A DNA stretch of 64,000 bases from Adineta steineri (GCA_905250115.1 CAJNOI010000107.1:226144-290143), one strand, 5' to 3'; numbered from the stretch's first letter, positions 1 through 13,324 are shown. Translations and numbers: made by a program. Notes: generated by a model not told the origin, from the sequence alone.

Positions 1-805
1 GCAAGACCAAACGAAAAAATTTACATACCATTTTTTGTAAATGTGATTAATTTCAGTACTGTACCAAATTTACTAAAGATCTAAGAAATCCAAATAGTTA
101 ATTTGTTTTAAACTCAATAGTTCTTATTATACCTGATGTAATACATCAATTGTAACAGGATATAACATATTCATAATACTAATACGTAGTACACAATTTT
201 GTCCACCTTTTTGTGCTGTTTCATATAGATCTGTAGCTTGTGCTAATGCTGCATGTGCTTGTTGATTTGTACGATTTGATGGATCTGTTCGTAGTTCACC
301 ATGATTAGAATATTGTGCAAAAACTTGTCGACCAGCAATCATAGTCGGCATAGATGTTAAATATTCTACCATTTGTTTAGCTGATTCAGTTGAATCAAAT
401 TCAAGAAAAGCCTTTTAAAAGTTTAAATGAAATAAAATAAAATTTTAAATCATAGGATTTACTTGGGATTTTTTTCGTAAATTAAGAAAATTTGATACAC
501 GACCAAATGGAAGACCAAGTTGTACAACTTCAAGTTCACTTGCTTCAATATTTCTTAAATGAACAACACGAGAAGGTAATGCTGGTTCGGAACGACTCTA
601 AATAAATCGATTATTAATCTTTTCATTTAAGATTAAATCAATTCTACTTTTTTAGCAATATCAATTATTTGAGAACTCGAATTACCAATACCATCACCAT
701 TTGCATCAAATTCATCGCCTGAAAATGTACGCTATATAACAAAAAGAAATTTGTTTATCTTTTTATTATTATTTATTTATATATATATAAGATCTATACC
801 TTCAT
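1..805 (-). CDS. PTBP1: Polypyrimidine tract-binding protein (PTBP), N-terminal part, cut by window edge
   Basis: RNA-binding splicing regulator of the nucleus. Five exons read right to left: 805-800, 731-648, 597-463, 411-133 and 80-29; the rest lies outside the window. All junctions are GT-AG; the first four exons join in phase 0 and exon 5 ends in phase 1. The predicted start is MKRTFSGDEFDANGDG, created by a 6-base first exon. RRM1 begins with PSRVVHLRNI and LGLPFGRVSNFLNL, then AFLEFDSTESAKQMVEYL, and closes with GRQVFAQYSNHGELRTD, the block that ends PTBP RRM1. RRM2 starts at VLRISIMNMLYPVTIDVLHQ and continues with IFSKFGTVLKLITFTKNG, nearly identical to vertebrate PTBP. Family assignment is firm; PTBP1, 2 and 3 cannot be told apart here. 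Confidence 0.93.
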
Positions 806-1383
806 ATTAATCTAAAAAATGGAAAATTTGCAATTTTTGAAATGAAATCTTTTTAATCATACATTACTTGAGCACAGACGCAAACACAAGTCTGTAAGCT
901 CGTAGGACGATGTCGGATGAAACGTTTTGAAATGTTTCTATACTGTAATTAATAGTATTTTACTTCGTCCCAAACAAAACAAAATGATAGGATAGTGATA
1001 AAAAAAAGCAAACACCTATATTTTTATTAATCTTTATTCTTTGTTTACCAATAAAAATCGTTCATATGAAAAAAATGAACCAATGAAAAAATATTCGAAT
1101 TTATTATACTATATAAGAATTGATCTTAGCAAACATTGATTTATCCGATAAATTTATGTTTTCAATTCATAATTATTTATATTCTATATGACTAAGAAAT
1201 CTATCAAGATTCGTTGAATAATGTAACCAGTAAATGAATGAATGAGTCATCATAGTCGGAAGAACAGGAATGAAGAAAAAAAGATTAATTTTTTATTTTA
1301 AAGTATTATTTACTGTCCAGGACAGTATCATAAGAAGGAATTTTCCAAGTGAGTTCACGACATAGCTTCATTTTGCTATTCAA
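806..1383. other. Intergenic region between divergent PTBP and p47 genes
   Basis: AT-rich spacer of 578 bp between two divergently transcribed genes, so it probably carries both promoters. No coding exon is visible. It holds one short perfect inverted repeat, ACTGTCC-A-GGACAGT at 1312-1326, about 57 bp upstream of the p47 start codon. Confidence 0.6.
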
Positions 1384-2958
1384 ATGTCATCAGACGACAG
1401 AGATGAAATATTAAACAGATTTATTTCTGTCACACAATGCTCATATGATCAAGCAAGAGAATATTTGGAAAATGCAGAATGGAATGAACAAGTAGCTATG
1501 AATTTCTTTTTTGAAAGTGATGCTTCTAATTATCGAGAGCCCAGCCCTCCACCAATCACTAGATCACATCCTAAAGATAATTATCAAAATCTTCCTGGTT
1601 AGTATTAATTTAAATGTCATAATAATATAAAATATGAATATTCATCTTTTTTTTGACAATCAGACGCAGCAACTTTTTCAAGAACAAATGATTATGAATC
1701 AGATGATGATTTACTTCAAGCAGCTATTGAAGATAGTCTACGAATTAAACCACCTGAAACAACACCAAGTGTATTTCCAAAAAGAACTAATGAGTATAAA
1801 TCAATAATATCATCTAAAATCAATACTGTCAATAATTTCAAACATGATAGAGATGATTCTGATGATGAAGGTAATTGAATTATTTTCATTATAAATAGAT
1901 AATAAAGATATATGATGTCAATATTTACCAGATCAAGCTTTTTATGCTGGTGGTTCAGAACGAAGTGGTCAACAAATTATTGGACCACCTAAAACTCGAG
2001 ATAATGATACAAAAATAACTAATGTATTCGAAGCTGCTCGTAAACAAGGAGCAACAGAAGCTCATGATGATAAATCTACTTCAGCAGCATCATCGTCATC
2101 ACAGACAAAAAAGGAAAAACCATTCAATGGTGCTGGATATTCTCTAGGTAATCCATATAATAAAAAAATGATCAATTAAATTGAATAATTTCTCTTTATA
2201 TAGGTGATGAACATGTATCTTCACGTACTCAAGGTCGATCATCATCAGAAGCTGCAGCAGCAGCTGCTGCTGTTAGTAAAGTTGAACAATTACCAATACG
2301 ATTGTATTCAAATGGATTTACTGTTGGTGATGGTGAATTACGTAAATTCGAAGAGAACAAAGAATTTCTTGAATATATTAAACGCGGTGAAGTACCACCT
2401 GAACTTGGAAAGTTAAATACCAATGGAAAACAGATTGAGGTAAAAACAGAATTTCGAATTTCAATGATTTATTTTTTATTTAAAATCATTTCTATATCAT
2501 AGGTGCGTCTTGAAGATCATCGCGGTGAAGAATATAAGCGTGTAGCACCTTCATTTAAACCATTCCATGGTACTGGTCATACTCTTGGTTTATCAGGATC
2601 CGATCGAGCAGCATTCAAATCATCGACTGCTTCACCTGTTAGTGTAGTACCAGAAACAATCGATACACGCCGTCTTGAACAACTTGCTACAAAACGATTA
2701 AAAACATCATCATCAGCATCAACAACTATTCGTCTTCGTCTGCCTGATATCTCTACACCAATATGTATACAAATTGATCTTAATCGAACTTTAGCAGATG
2801 TACGGCAATTTCTTACTGAGAATATTCCGTCATTACAATCGAACAAATTTGAATTTATGGAACCACCATCAACAAAAATCAATCGTGATAGTGAAAAAAG
2901 AAAAATTAGTGATGCAAAATTGCTCAATTCTACACTTGCTGTCCGCCGAATTGCTTAA
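1384..2958 (+). CDS. NSFL1C: NSFL1 cofactor p47-like UBA/SEP/UBX protein (p97/VCP adaptor)
   Basis: Adaptor of the AAA ATPase p97/VCP in Golgi and ER membrane reassembly and ubiquitin handling. Five exons: 1384-1597, 1664-1870, 1932-2147, 2204-2439, 2503-2958, about 442 residues (human p47 is about 370). The N-terminus (residues 1-50, MSSDDRDEILNRFISVTQ) is a UBA-like domain. Acidic linkers follow, then a run of Ala (EAAAAAAAVS), then a SEP domain starting at LYSNGFTVGDGELRKF and passing through FKPFHGTGHTLG. The C-terminus is a UBX domain (TIRLRLPDISTPICIQ to TLAVRRIA). The loop that is FP-containing in typical UBX domains reads EPPSTKIN here, so the usual Phe-Pro is not obvious. The domain order UBA-SEP-UBX is specific to the p47 family. 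Confidence 0.93.
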
Positions 2959-3166
2959 TTCAAATACATATACCTTATTCTGTATGTATATGATACACAA
3001 ACAAACATTCCATATTCACACAAATTTCTACTTGTAGTTAAAATTATTTAATTTTTTTATCTGAGTTTAATAAAAAATAATACCAGACTAAATTGTACAA
3101 TCACAAATACTTACATATGAGATCTTTTTTTTTTGATTTTTTAAGATATATAATTCATCATTAAAT

Positions 3167-4858
3167 ATGATAACAGTTGATGGATCCTATCTTGAAGGTG
3201 TACGTATACTTTCTAATGTTTACAAATAGAGACAATATATATTGAATCTTAATTATCATTTGAGTAAATATATGAAGCAGATTAATGACAACTCGTATGA
3301 TTGAGGAGGAACTAAATTTACTCTCCATCTTGATTTTCTCATTTTGAAAGGATTGTTCATAAATTTTTGTCTTTGAACTCTTTTTCTAATTAAAAGGGCG
3401 GTCAAATATTGCGTAATGCTACAACATTAAGTGTTATATTGAATATTCCTGTTCGAGTTCATAATATTCGAGCTGGTCGATCACAAGATGGATTACGTCC
3501 ACAACATTTAACTAGTATACAATTATTAGCAGAATTTTCTGAAGCTAAAGTTGATAATGCAAATATCGGTACAACAGATATTCAATTTATACCAAAAACA
3601 ATCAAAGGTGGGAATTATGTAGGGAATACAAAAACAGCTGGGTAAGTTTTTTTGATTTACCTGATGAGATAAAAAAATGATAAATTAAATATTTATTTAT
3701 TAGAAGTATATGTCTAATGATGCAAACTGCTATTCCATGTTTACTTTTTGCTAATGGACCTTCTCAATTAAAACTACTTGGAGGTACAAATACTGAATTT
3801 GCACCAGATATTGATTATTATGAAATGGTATTCAGATTTAAACATTTTTGAAATATTTTTATCGTTTGAATAGATATTTCAACCAGTAGCAAAACGATTT
3901 AATTTCAATTTTAATTTAAATATTGTTCGAAGGTAAATATGATTTATCATTTTATAAATTATAATAATGAACAATACTTAATAGAGGTTATTATCCAAAA
4001 GGTGGAGGTGATGTTCGCATTAGTATTAATCCAATTGAACAGCTAACTGCTATCGATCTAACAGATTTTGGACAAATTAAAAGATTTTTTGGTCGATCGT
4101 TTGTTGCTGGTAATCATTCCATAGAAGTATATTCGAATTCTTAATATAACCAGTTTATATGTATAGATATATATATATATATTTAGATTGCTAATGAAAT
4201 GGCTGAAACAGCTAAAAATTTAATACATAAATATTATTCTAAAGATATTTCAATAGAAATTGAGATTGTTAAAGAACCCGATAATATAGCTACTGGAACA
4301 GCTAGTGGTATTATGTAAGAATATAAATTTAGAAATGTGTTTTTTTTTTGTAAACATATGACCTATAAGAATTTGTATAGGATTGCTGTAGAGACTACAA
4401 CAGGTTGTTTACTAGCAGCAAATGCATTAGGTAAACGAGGTGTTTCACCCTCGAATGTCGCAATACAGGCAACAGAAGAATTGATTAAAGATTTATCTCA
4501 CGAAGCATGTGTTGATCGATATTTAGAAGATCAAGTTAGTGATTTACTATCTAAGTAACTGTATCTAAACTGTTTTTATATTAATAGTTAATTCTGTTAA
4601 TCGCTTTGGCTAAAGGTCATTCAAAAATTCGATGTGGACCATTATCTGATCGTACTAAAACAGCAATTTATGTCGTTGAACAATTGACTAACGTTAGTTT
4701 TATTCTTAAAATAAGATTATTTTAATTTATCATTATAGGTTAAATTTCATATAACTGAAATTCCACAGGTATCACAAACATTGACATCTGCATCGAATAC
4801 TGTAAATTCTACAACTCTCATTGAATGCGAAGGATTAGGATATCAGCGTCGATTTTAA
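3167..4858 (+). CDS. RTCA: RNA 3'-terminal phosphate cyclase (RtcA) with catalytic His replaced by Arg
   Basis: The family converts RNA 3'-phosphate to 2',3'-cyclic phosphate through an enzyme-AMP intermediate. Nine exons: 3167-3199, 3397-3641, 3704-3827, 3874-3932, 3985-4126, 4187-4314, 4381-4534, 4588-4692, 4739-4858. Diagnostic blocks are [74 protein letters not shown] and [19 protein letters not shown], all typical of true RtcA and not of the non-catalytic Rcl1 branch. In the segment equivalent to human GPVTLHTQTAIH, this protein reads [12 protein letters not shown], so the His that carries AMP is Arg (codon CGT near 4650). Function as a cyclase is therefore uncertain. The donor at 3200 (GTACGT) was chosen because it restores the LEG-GGQ reading. 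Confidence 0.92.
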
Positions 4859-7354
4859 AATTAATAAATGGCAAATCTACTTCTTAATTTTTTTTCGTCT
4901 ATTAATATTTGTTTTATTTTTAGATGTGATTAAATTCTTCTCATTCGAATACTCCTTTTCTTAAAACTCTGATGTCGGTCAATGTCAGATAAGATAAACA
5001 GAAACTTAAGAATATTCTATTTGAACTAAGAAATATTACTCAATGTTAGAGAATAAATCGGAATCATATTGAACAATTAGCTCAAAAACGATTTAGTAAA
5101 TTCAATAAATACAAGAAAACTACGAAATTTCAATTGTTTGCTGTATATGACAGATGAAAAAGTGTAAATTTTTCTTGATAATTATATATAAATGGTCATT
5201 AATGAGAAAAAAAAAAGAATTTTTTCGATGTTATTCTCGAAAAAACGACCGTATGGTGTGAATGAGTGTGTTTTTTTCTTGCTTTTGGGTCATACTTTTT
5301 TTCACTTCTATTCTAAGTGAAAAAAGAACAGAAAGAGAAGAAAAAAACGAGGTATAGAGTGAAAAAAATAAAACACAAAGGAGTAAAAAACGAACGCACT
5401 GATAGTATAATGTGTAATATATATGCTCTTTACCGTCATGTACTTTGTAATAGAGTAAGTCAATAAAATGAAACGAAGAGTGATAGTCATAGATAAATCT
5501 TTTATTTTTTTATTTTATTTATTGTTTCTTTCTCTCATTTTTACTTAAGGTTATAGTTTTGAATATCAATCGATCATCTCATAATTTGTATCATTAGATA
5601 AAAGTAGCTATTCGTCGGTTAATACGTTCATATGTTTACTGTAAATAAACACTAAGAAAGTAAAAAAAAAATCCGAAACACTTAGTACATAAAATCACGT
5701 TAAACATGTGCTTCTTTCGTAAGTTTGTAGTAACAGAGGAGAAGAAAAAAACAAACCCTATTCAATAGACGATCAAAATCATCCTTGAGAGTACGATAGA
5801 GAAAAAATAATACAAAACGTGTATATCGTCTTTTCAATCATAGTTATTGATACCTACAAATTAGTTAGTACACTTTGTTTTTTCCGTATATAAACAAATA
5901 TGAAAGCAGAGATTGTTTTATATCACATATTCTACTTGATATGTTTTCAATCGATTTTATTAGTAATTTTATACTCGAATAATAAAAAGGATTACATAGA
6001 TCATCTTGTCGATAGATCGATAAATTGCTAGAATTGATCATAAATAGTTTAAGTGAGGAAAAAAAAATTCTATCACTATTTTTCTTTTTTGACAACTAAT
6101 ATTAATCTGCCTATGATTATTAGAATAATATTGTCTATTAATAGACAATCATCTTGCTATGTTACCTTAAGGAATACCAATGTCTTATTGTCAAAGATGA
6201 TGATTGAGAAAAAGAAAAGTAGACTGACTATTCTAAAGAGACACCTCATTAACTAGTGATTAAATAAGACATCTATATACCAATATGTGTTCGTTAGTTT
6301 CGGATGATATTATTTGGATAAAAATTTGAACTATTGGATTCCACGTGTGTTTGTTAACCAATTGGATAAGCGGATATATAATGTCAACAAAATATGTATG
6401 GTAGTTCGAAAGGGAGGACATATATTTTCTTCATCTCGTCTTTTTCTTTCTTTTGTCTTTTCTTCTCTAAGTTGTTTTTTATATTATTATAGAAGAACGG
6501 CAATCGATTAACTCGTTCTCACTGTTATCTATCTTTCTTCTTTTTTTTTCTCACATATATATCTTCGCGCATATGCATGTATGTATGTATCGTTCGTATC
6601 CGTCTCATTCTGTCCATCCGAATTCTTCTTCTTCTTCTTCTTCTTCTAATAACTAAATCAGACAAACAAACTGAAATAGGATCGTCAGTTATCATCTTCC
6701 AATTTCTATCAACAGATTCATTTAACACCGTTCGTCAATGTATTTAATAAAGGTCGTTCTGATCCTATGTCCTTCATATAGTATTTTTCTTTTTCCTGTA
6801 ATACCTAATTGTAGAACAGTAGAGAAGAAATCATAGATTGAGAGAAGAAAAAAAAATCAATGAACTTTTATATCTCTGTTTTTTTCTCTCTTCGTTATTA
6901 AGAAACTGTTGTTTACTTCTTTCTAGACGATTGTGTATTATCCTCGTTCGTTACTTTTTAGTCCTTGTCGTTACTATACAGTGTACTCTAAGCGACAGGA
7001 TATTACATCAGCGTCATTGCACAGTTGTATTTTCTTTTCTTTTTTCCTTTCATCTGTTTAGCATCCTCTATTTATAATGTGTTTTACTATTTCTATGTGA
7101 AGTATATCGTAATATTATGACGTTTAGAAAAGTTATTTATATTCTTCTCAAATAATTTCATTTACCTAGAAATGAAAATATTATTAATTATTATTTGTTG
7201 ACCTTCGTTTAGTCGGCATATGTTTATACAGATAGAAACAATTGTGAGATTTATTGATATAATTTAAAACAGACTTTTGTATTTTTTCAGAATTTTTCTT
7301 GTTTATCTCTCTCATCGACTTCATTTATTCAATAAAAACAGATCAAGATAGATC
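4859..7354. other. Intergenic region upstream of CLUH
   Basis: About 2.5 kb of AT-rich sequence with long T and A runs and a short CTT/TTC repeat near 6624-6646. No exon with protein-like composition or recognisable family similarity was found on either strand. It presumably holds the RtcA 3' UTR and the CLUH promoter and 5' UTR. Confidence 0.5.
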
Positions 7355-10302
7355 ATGAAACAACCAACTGAAAATCTTTCAACAACAGATTCAGAGTGTA
7401 CAACATGTAATGGTCATCCAAATGATTTGATAAAAACACGTAAAGATTCTGATAATGATGATTCAGCAACAAATACAAGTTCAACATCATCAGTTAATGA
7501 TGTACCATTAAATAATTGTCCTGATACATCATCTTCATCATCAAATTTAAATACAAGTGAAATAACAACAACAACAAATCCAAATAGTTCAAATGAACTT
7601 GTTGTTTTACCTGAAATATCCTTTAATATACGAGTACAATCACCTGGTTTAGACACATTTGATTTACCAGTAAAATCTCGATGGTTTTATTTTTGAAAAA
7701 GAAAATTTTTTGTTTTATCTTCTAGGTAACATCAAGTGAACTTGTTCAAGAAATTCATCAAGTATTAATGGATAAAGAAGAAACATGTCATCGTACGTGT
7801 TTTTCATTACAACTTGATGGTGTTATTTTAGATAATTTTACTGAATTAAAAAATATTGAAGGAATTAAAGAAGGAAGTTTATTAAAAGTTGTTGAAGGTT
7901 TGTCTTCAGAAAAAAGAATTGAATGAAAATTTAATATTTAATTATTATTTAGAACAATATACCGTACGTGAAGTACGTATTCATGTACGACATATTAATG
8001 AATTAATACATTCATGTGATTTAAATGATTTATATAATGGTACAAATGGTTATTCGTTATGTCTTGTAAATGATATAACAAATAGTGATATACCTTCATC
8101 ACCAAATACTGGTAATAGATAGACAAAAAAAACTTTTTGAATTGAATTCATTCATTTTTTGTGTTTAGATCGTAAAAAAGGTGCTGAAATACCTGATAAT
8201 GATTCTAGTGTACCTGAATATCTTCTACCTAATCAAAATGATGTCCTACTTACACCACTTTTTACAACAAATAATAAAGTTAATGTAAATATGTATTTTG
8301 TTAATCATACTCTTGTTCAATTATGTGTGAAACTAGAATTAGATATGCTATTATGAATATGATAAACTTCTATGTTTATTAGTGATGTTCAAAAATGCAT
8401 GCCTAATTACAGCCAATAGCTTTTTCTTCCCATCTGGAATCATATACACGCTAAAGAGAATTGATTTTTCCTTAACAATTAATATGACAGCTATTCGGAA
8501 TGATTAATAGATGTATTTCTACTCACATTATTACTTTCAAGAAATTGATTCGATGATACTAGTTCAATGTGTTCATAGATAGTTTTATAGGATATCGATT
8601 GTCGACAACAGAATGAAGTAGGAGTGTGTGTAAGATGAACATTTAGACAATGACAGTAAAGGATGACTTGCGGTTTTTATCAATCAGTTATAATCCTTTT
8701 AAAACTGATCATCTTTGAAAAGTATGCAAACGGATGTATAAAATTTTGTCTTTGACTTTTGATTTAGATAGACACACGTCAGACTTCATAGTATAAGACA
8801 TAAACTCAACGTAACTATACATCGATACTGTCAGATACTCGTTAACCAACTTTCCCTAATAAATATGTACCAATTTATTAGTCTACTTTAATAATACAGT
8901 AAATATCTAATTTCATCATCGAACAAAATCGATTAGACTAACAGACGATTATGAAATCTATTAGAGATATCGTGTGTGAATGGCATCTCTGCCATCACCT
9001 TGTTGTTCTTCCTACCAAATTTTCAAATGATCATCTAATATGAATGAATTATTTTTGTTTCTAGAGATTACAATGTCTTAAAGTCTTGTCCTACAGTGGT
9101 TGGAATCCACCAAATGGTTCAAGAAAATTACATGGTTAGTTATTATATAAAAGATGTTTTCAAAAATACAAACTACCTTGTTTTTTGCTTTTTTAAAAGG
9201 TGATCTTATGTATTTACAAGTAACAACATGTGAAGAAAAATCATTTCATATAACAGCTTGTACGAAAGGTTTTTATGTTAGTCAGTAAGTAAACATTTTT
9301 CTAATATATATATATATATATATTTATATACATATATATTATTTTTAAGAACATCAGATGAAAAATTTATTCCAAAACCGGTGCAACCTAAAGCTATTTT
9401 TCATTCACTTGTTGATCTATTGAATAATGTAAGATTAAAATTTATATGATAATTTTGAAATTTAACTTTTATTTGTATAGGTAAGTCCAATATTTAAAAA
9501 GAAATTTTCTGCAATTCAACGTAAACGTTGTACAAAACATCCATTTGAACGTATACAAGTTCCATATCAAATTCATCCATGGTTATCACCACGTTTTGAA
9601 CATACCATAGATCATTTTCGAGCAGAAGATGGTATAAGAAAAAAAATTTGTTTTTTAAACAAAAAATTAAATAATTAGTATTTATTTAGCAAATATAAAT
9701 AAACTTGGTCATGAAGATCATATACCTGGTCAAGTACGTGATTGGAATGAAGAATTACAAATCACCAAAGAATTACCAAAGAAAAGTTTACCAGAAAGAC
9801 TTATAAGAGAACGTGCAATGTTTAAAGTATAAATCCTAAAAATGAAATTTTTCATTAACTTTTTATTTTATTTTAGGTACATAGTGATTTCGTTTCAGCT
9901 GCTATCCGAGGTTGTCAAGCAGTTGTTGATGGAAATATAATGGCAATTAATCCTGGTGAAGAATCAAAGTAAGTCAGATTTATCATTAACGTTACTCTAG
10001 GCTATATTCTAAGAATTTTGACTCATAATATAAACAGATTGATAATATACTTAGTAAAATTCTATTGTATTTATTTAGAGTTCATATGTATATATGGAAT
10101 AATATGTTCTTCAGTCTTGGTTTTGATGTTAAAGAACATTATAAAGATTTTGGTGGTGATGCTGCTGCTCATTCAGCTCCAACAAATGATTTACAAGGTG
10201 TTCGTGCTATAAATACACTTGATTTAGATGGTTTACATACGTTAGGCACTATTGTTGTCGATTATCGTGGCATGCGTGTTACTGCACAGTCAATTGTACC
10301 TG
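7355..10302 (+). CDS. CLUH: Clustered mitochondria protein homologue (CLUH), N-terminal half only
   Basis: CLUH/Clu binds mRNAs for nuclear-encoded mitochondrial proteins in the cytosol. Eleven exons: 7355-7669, 7726-7897, 7953-8111, 8169-8278, 9065-9134, 9200-9284, 9350-9428, 9481-9631, 9690-9826, 9877-9968, 10079-10302. After a Ser/Thr/Asn-rich start come the CLU-N block ([36 protein letters not shown]) and the Clu domain ([94 protein letters not shown]). The model ends at a good donor (G|GTAAGT at 10303). The roughly 700-800 residues expected afterwards, including the TPR region, are not found in the window. The 786 bp intron at 8279-9064 is unusually long for this gene. Confidence 0.92.
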
Positions 10303-10435
10303 GTAAGTAATCGTTCTTTAGTTATTTGTCTTTCTTTACACATCGGCAATATCAGCGAGAGAGAAAGAAGAAGAAGAAAGAGGAAAATAAATCGAAAGAA
10401 TTAACGCACGCTTTATATAATAAATATATGAAACG

Positions 10436-13312
10436 ATGTTAATACATTATCATCGACGACGATATTTATTTTTTATATTAATATTGACAAGTTTATTATT
10501 ATTATATAAATATACTCGAATAAAAACATATTTTCTTACTGATGAACATCGTATATATACTTCATTACTTATTGAATTACCACATCTTGAACGTTTAATA
10601 CGTGCGAAACAATCGAATTTATCTTCTATACAAAATCGTTTAATAAAAGTTGAAAAATATTTAACAAAATATACATGGCATTTAAAACGTTTAATTAAAA
10701 CAATTCATTATAATGAACAAGTACAGAAAAAAATATCATATTTTAATTCATTTGATTTTGATTTGGAAAAAACGATTCAAAAGAATCAAACAAAATTTCT
10801 TGTCTATTTTCATTCGATTAATATTTCAAATGATATTGATTATGATAGTTTATATAAATTTAATAAGAAAATTTCAAATATTCATAATTCTTATATAACA
10901 TTAAATAAAACTGAAGCTTATTTACACGTTATCTATTTGCCAATACGATCGAATAAATTTAATATTTGTTATAAAGATGTAATTGATCAAAAATATTTTG
11001 TTTTATATGAATTTATAAATTATACTGGTGAAGATATTGATGAAAAATGTTTTCATGGAAATTTTCTTCCTGTTAAATTCTTTACTCAATTTAATAATAC
11101 AAATATTAATAATGATCGTTGGAGATTAAATGACACACAACAACTATCAATTGGCGTTATTTATTTAAATACAAATGGTAAGTTCGAAGATTTTATTTTT
11201 AAAAATGTCCTTATTGATTGAATTATCTGATACAGTATTTTTTTCTCGATAGAAAATGGTAGTATACTATAGTTAGTTGAATTTTATATTGAATTACTCG
11301 TTGCAGAGGCGTACCGAGATCTCCAAGGCAAGGGGACGTAAAACCTCAGTACTTCAAATTCTAAAAGCAGAGAAGCGCGGCACCCTGTTTACTTAAATAT
11401 GACACCAAAAAACATGTAAAAACCATTGTTTTTGATTACATTGACCAAAAATAGACTAAAACTTTCCAAAGCCGGGGAGAAGACGTAACGCTTCATGCGC
11501 TCTCAGTCGGTACGCCTTTGACTCTTTGTTCGACTACTGAAAACAGTGGATTTTAATACCAATACGTCGACGTCAGCTGTTTTCGTAACTGTATTTTTAT
11601 GACAGTCGAGATCGATTGCTAGAAACTCGAGAACTAACGAAGACTCATCACAAGATAGAAGAAAGGGTAAACCATTAACTTATAAACTGAGTTTGCATTA
11701 GAGGTGCAGAATCTTCCAAAAGATCCAAATTTCCCTCCTCGCGCGAGAAAGATTCTACACCTCTGATACTCTTTCATTCAGTAAACTCTATAAAATCTCC
11801 GCTACCTGTTCACTCATTTTTTTTACGGATTAAATCGTACAAGAAAGCATTTCTTGAATACAATTTGTCTATTAAAATTTTTTTTATTTTATTTTAGTAA
11901 CTATATCTACACATGAATATAATCAATTAAATAACAAATATTATATAGCCATGCAATGTTTTCACCCATCTTGTTCACAAATTATTTCGAATAAAAATCT
12001 TTCTCTTATATCTATTATCTGTTCTTCTTCGTCGTATTCAATTTTGATTCAAAATCAATTCTATGAATTATTTTTTTATCTATTATCTCAACAAATTCAT
12101 GTCATTGCTTTAAATTGTGAACATTATCTTCCATATTCAAAAGTTATCGACTGGTCACATCCATCAGCATCCTATTCATGGTTATATACAATCTATTTTC
12201 AAACATTTGAACGTCATTTTCACACCACTATTGCTTATTTACGTACACATTTTCGTTTACCAACATTACCAAAATCATCAAACTTCGTTGAAATAAAAAA
12301 TCGATTAACTAAAGAAAATAATTTCTATTATTTAATTCACCCTCGAAATCTTAATTTTACTCAAATGCCTATTGGTTTAATGGATAAAATTAGTTTTCAA
12401 TCAAATAAAAAAACTTCCATACAAATCGAACCAACATTCTACGATCAATGGAATCGTTTATATCAACCATTTTATCGTTCGGAAGTATTAACTAATCCAT
12501 TTGAAATACCATCTTCGAATGAAAAATATACTATTATTATCCTAACACATAAAAAACGTTTCTATCAATTAAATCGTTTATTATTACATTTAAATGGTTT
12601 AATAAATGTTCATCGTATTCTTGTTTTATTTAATCAAATTGATAAAATTGAAAAATCTGAAAATCTATCATTAAAAGATTTTCTTGATGATTATTATATT
12701 TATTTACCATCAATACATGTTGAAATTATATATATATTTAATTTAACAAATAATTTAAATAATCGATTTTTACCATGGAATGAATTTATTCAAACAGATT
12801 GTATCTTGTCATTAGATGATGATAGTTTTTTACGACATGATGAAATTGAATATGCATTTCGTATATGGTTAGAAAATCGTTCGAGACTTATTGGTTTTAT
12901 TTCTCGTTCACATAATTTAATTACATTAGAATATGATGCATCATCATCATCATCATGTTCATATTCGATGATATTAACTGGCGCAGCTTTTTTACATCGT
13001 TGGTATTTAGATTTTTATACGAATATTATGTCTGAACAAATACGTGAATATATACAAATGAATATAAATTGTGAAGATATTGCAATGAATTTTTTAATAA
13101 GTTATTTAACAAAACAAAGTCCAATTAAAATTGGACATCGTGAAACATTTCATTGTTATAAATGTGAAGAAAGTTTATCAAATAAAATAACTCATTATAA
13201 ACAAAGAACTGAATGTATAAAATATTTTTCAAATATCTATCGTTTAATACCATTACGTTATTCAGTTCATCGTCTTGATCATTTATTAAATATATCATCT
13301 TGTTTTTCATAG
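10436..13312 (+). CDS. Exostosin-like glycosyltransferase (GT64), type II membrane protein
   Basis: Related to EXTL2/EXTL3, the N-acetylhexosaminyltransferases of heparan sulfate synthesis in the ER/Golgi lumen. Two exons, 10436-11177 and 11898-13312, about 718 residues, joined in phase 1. Residues 10-27 (YLFFILILTSLLLLYKY) form a signal anchor, followed by a charged helical stalk (about 40-100) and a divergent middle region with weak resemblance to the exostosin domain (PYSKVIDWSHPSASYSW). The C-terminal GT64 domain is clear: YTIIILTHKKRFYQLNRLLL, NNRFLPWNEFIQTDCILSLD followed by the DDD metal motif, LRHDEIEYAFRIWLENRSRL, MILTGAAFLHRWYLDFY and NCEDIAMNFLISYL. The 720 bp intron holds two inverted-repeat elements. 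The gene starts only 133 bp after the last CLUH exon, on the same strand. A 4-codon upstream ORF (ATG at 10428) precedes the start. Confidence 0.87.
11304..11520. mobile_element. hAT-like MITE in the GT64 gene intron
   Basis: A 217 bp element with terminal inverted repeats CAGAGGCGTACCGA (left) and CAAAGGCGTACCGA (reverse complement of the right end). It is flanked by 8-bp near-duplications ACTCGTTG and ACTCTTTG (7 of 8 identical). Eight-bp target duplications and CA-starting termini are typical of hAT elements. It has no coding capacity. Confidence 0.75.
11701..11766. repeat. Short inverted repeat (hairpin) in the GT64 gene intron
   Basis: Arms AGAGGTGCAGAATCTT and AGATTCTACACCTCT pair over about 16 bp with one mismatch around a 33-bp loop. 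No clear target duplication is visible. It may be a minimal MITE or a structured intronic element. Confidence 0.6.
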
Positions 13313-13324
13313 AAATAATTATAT

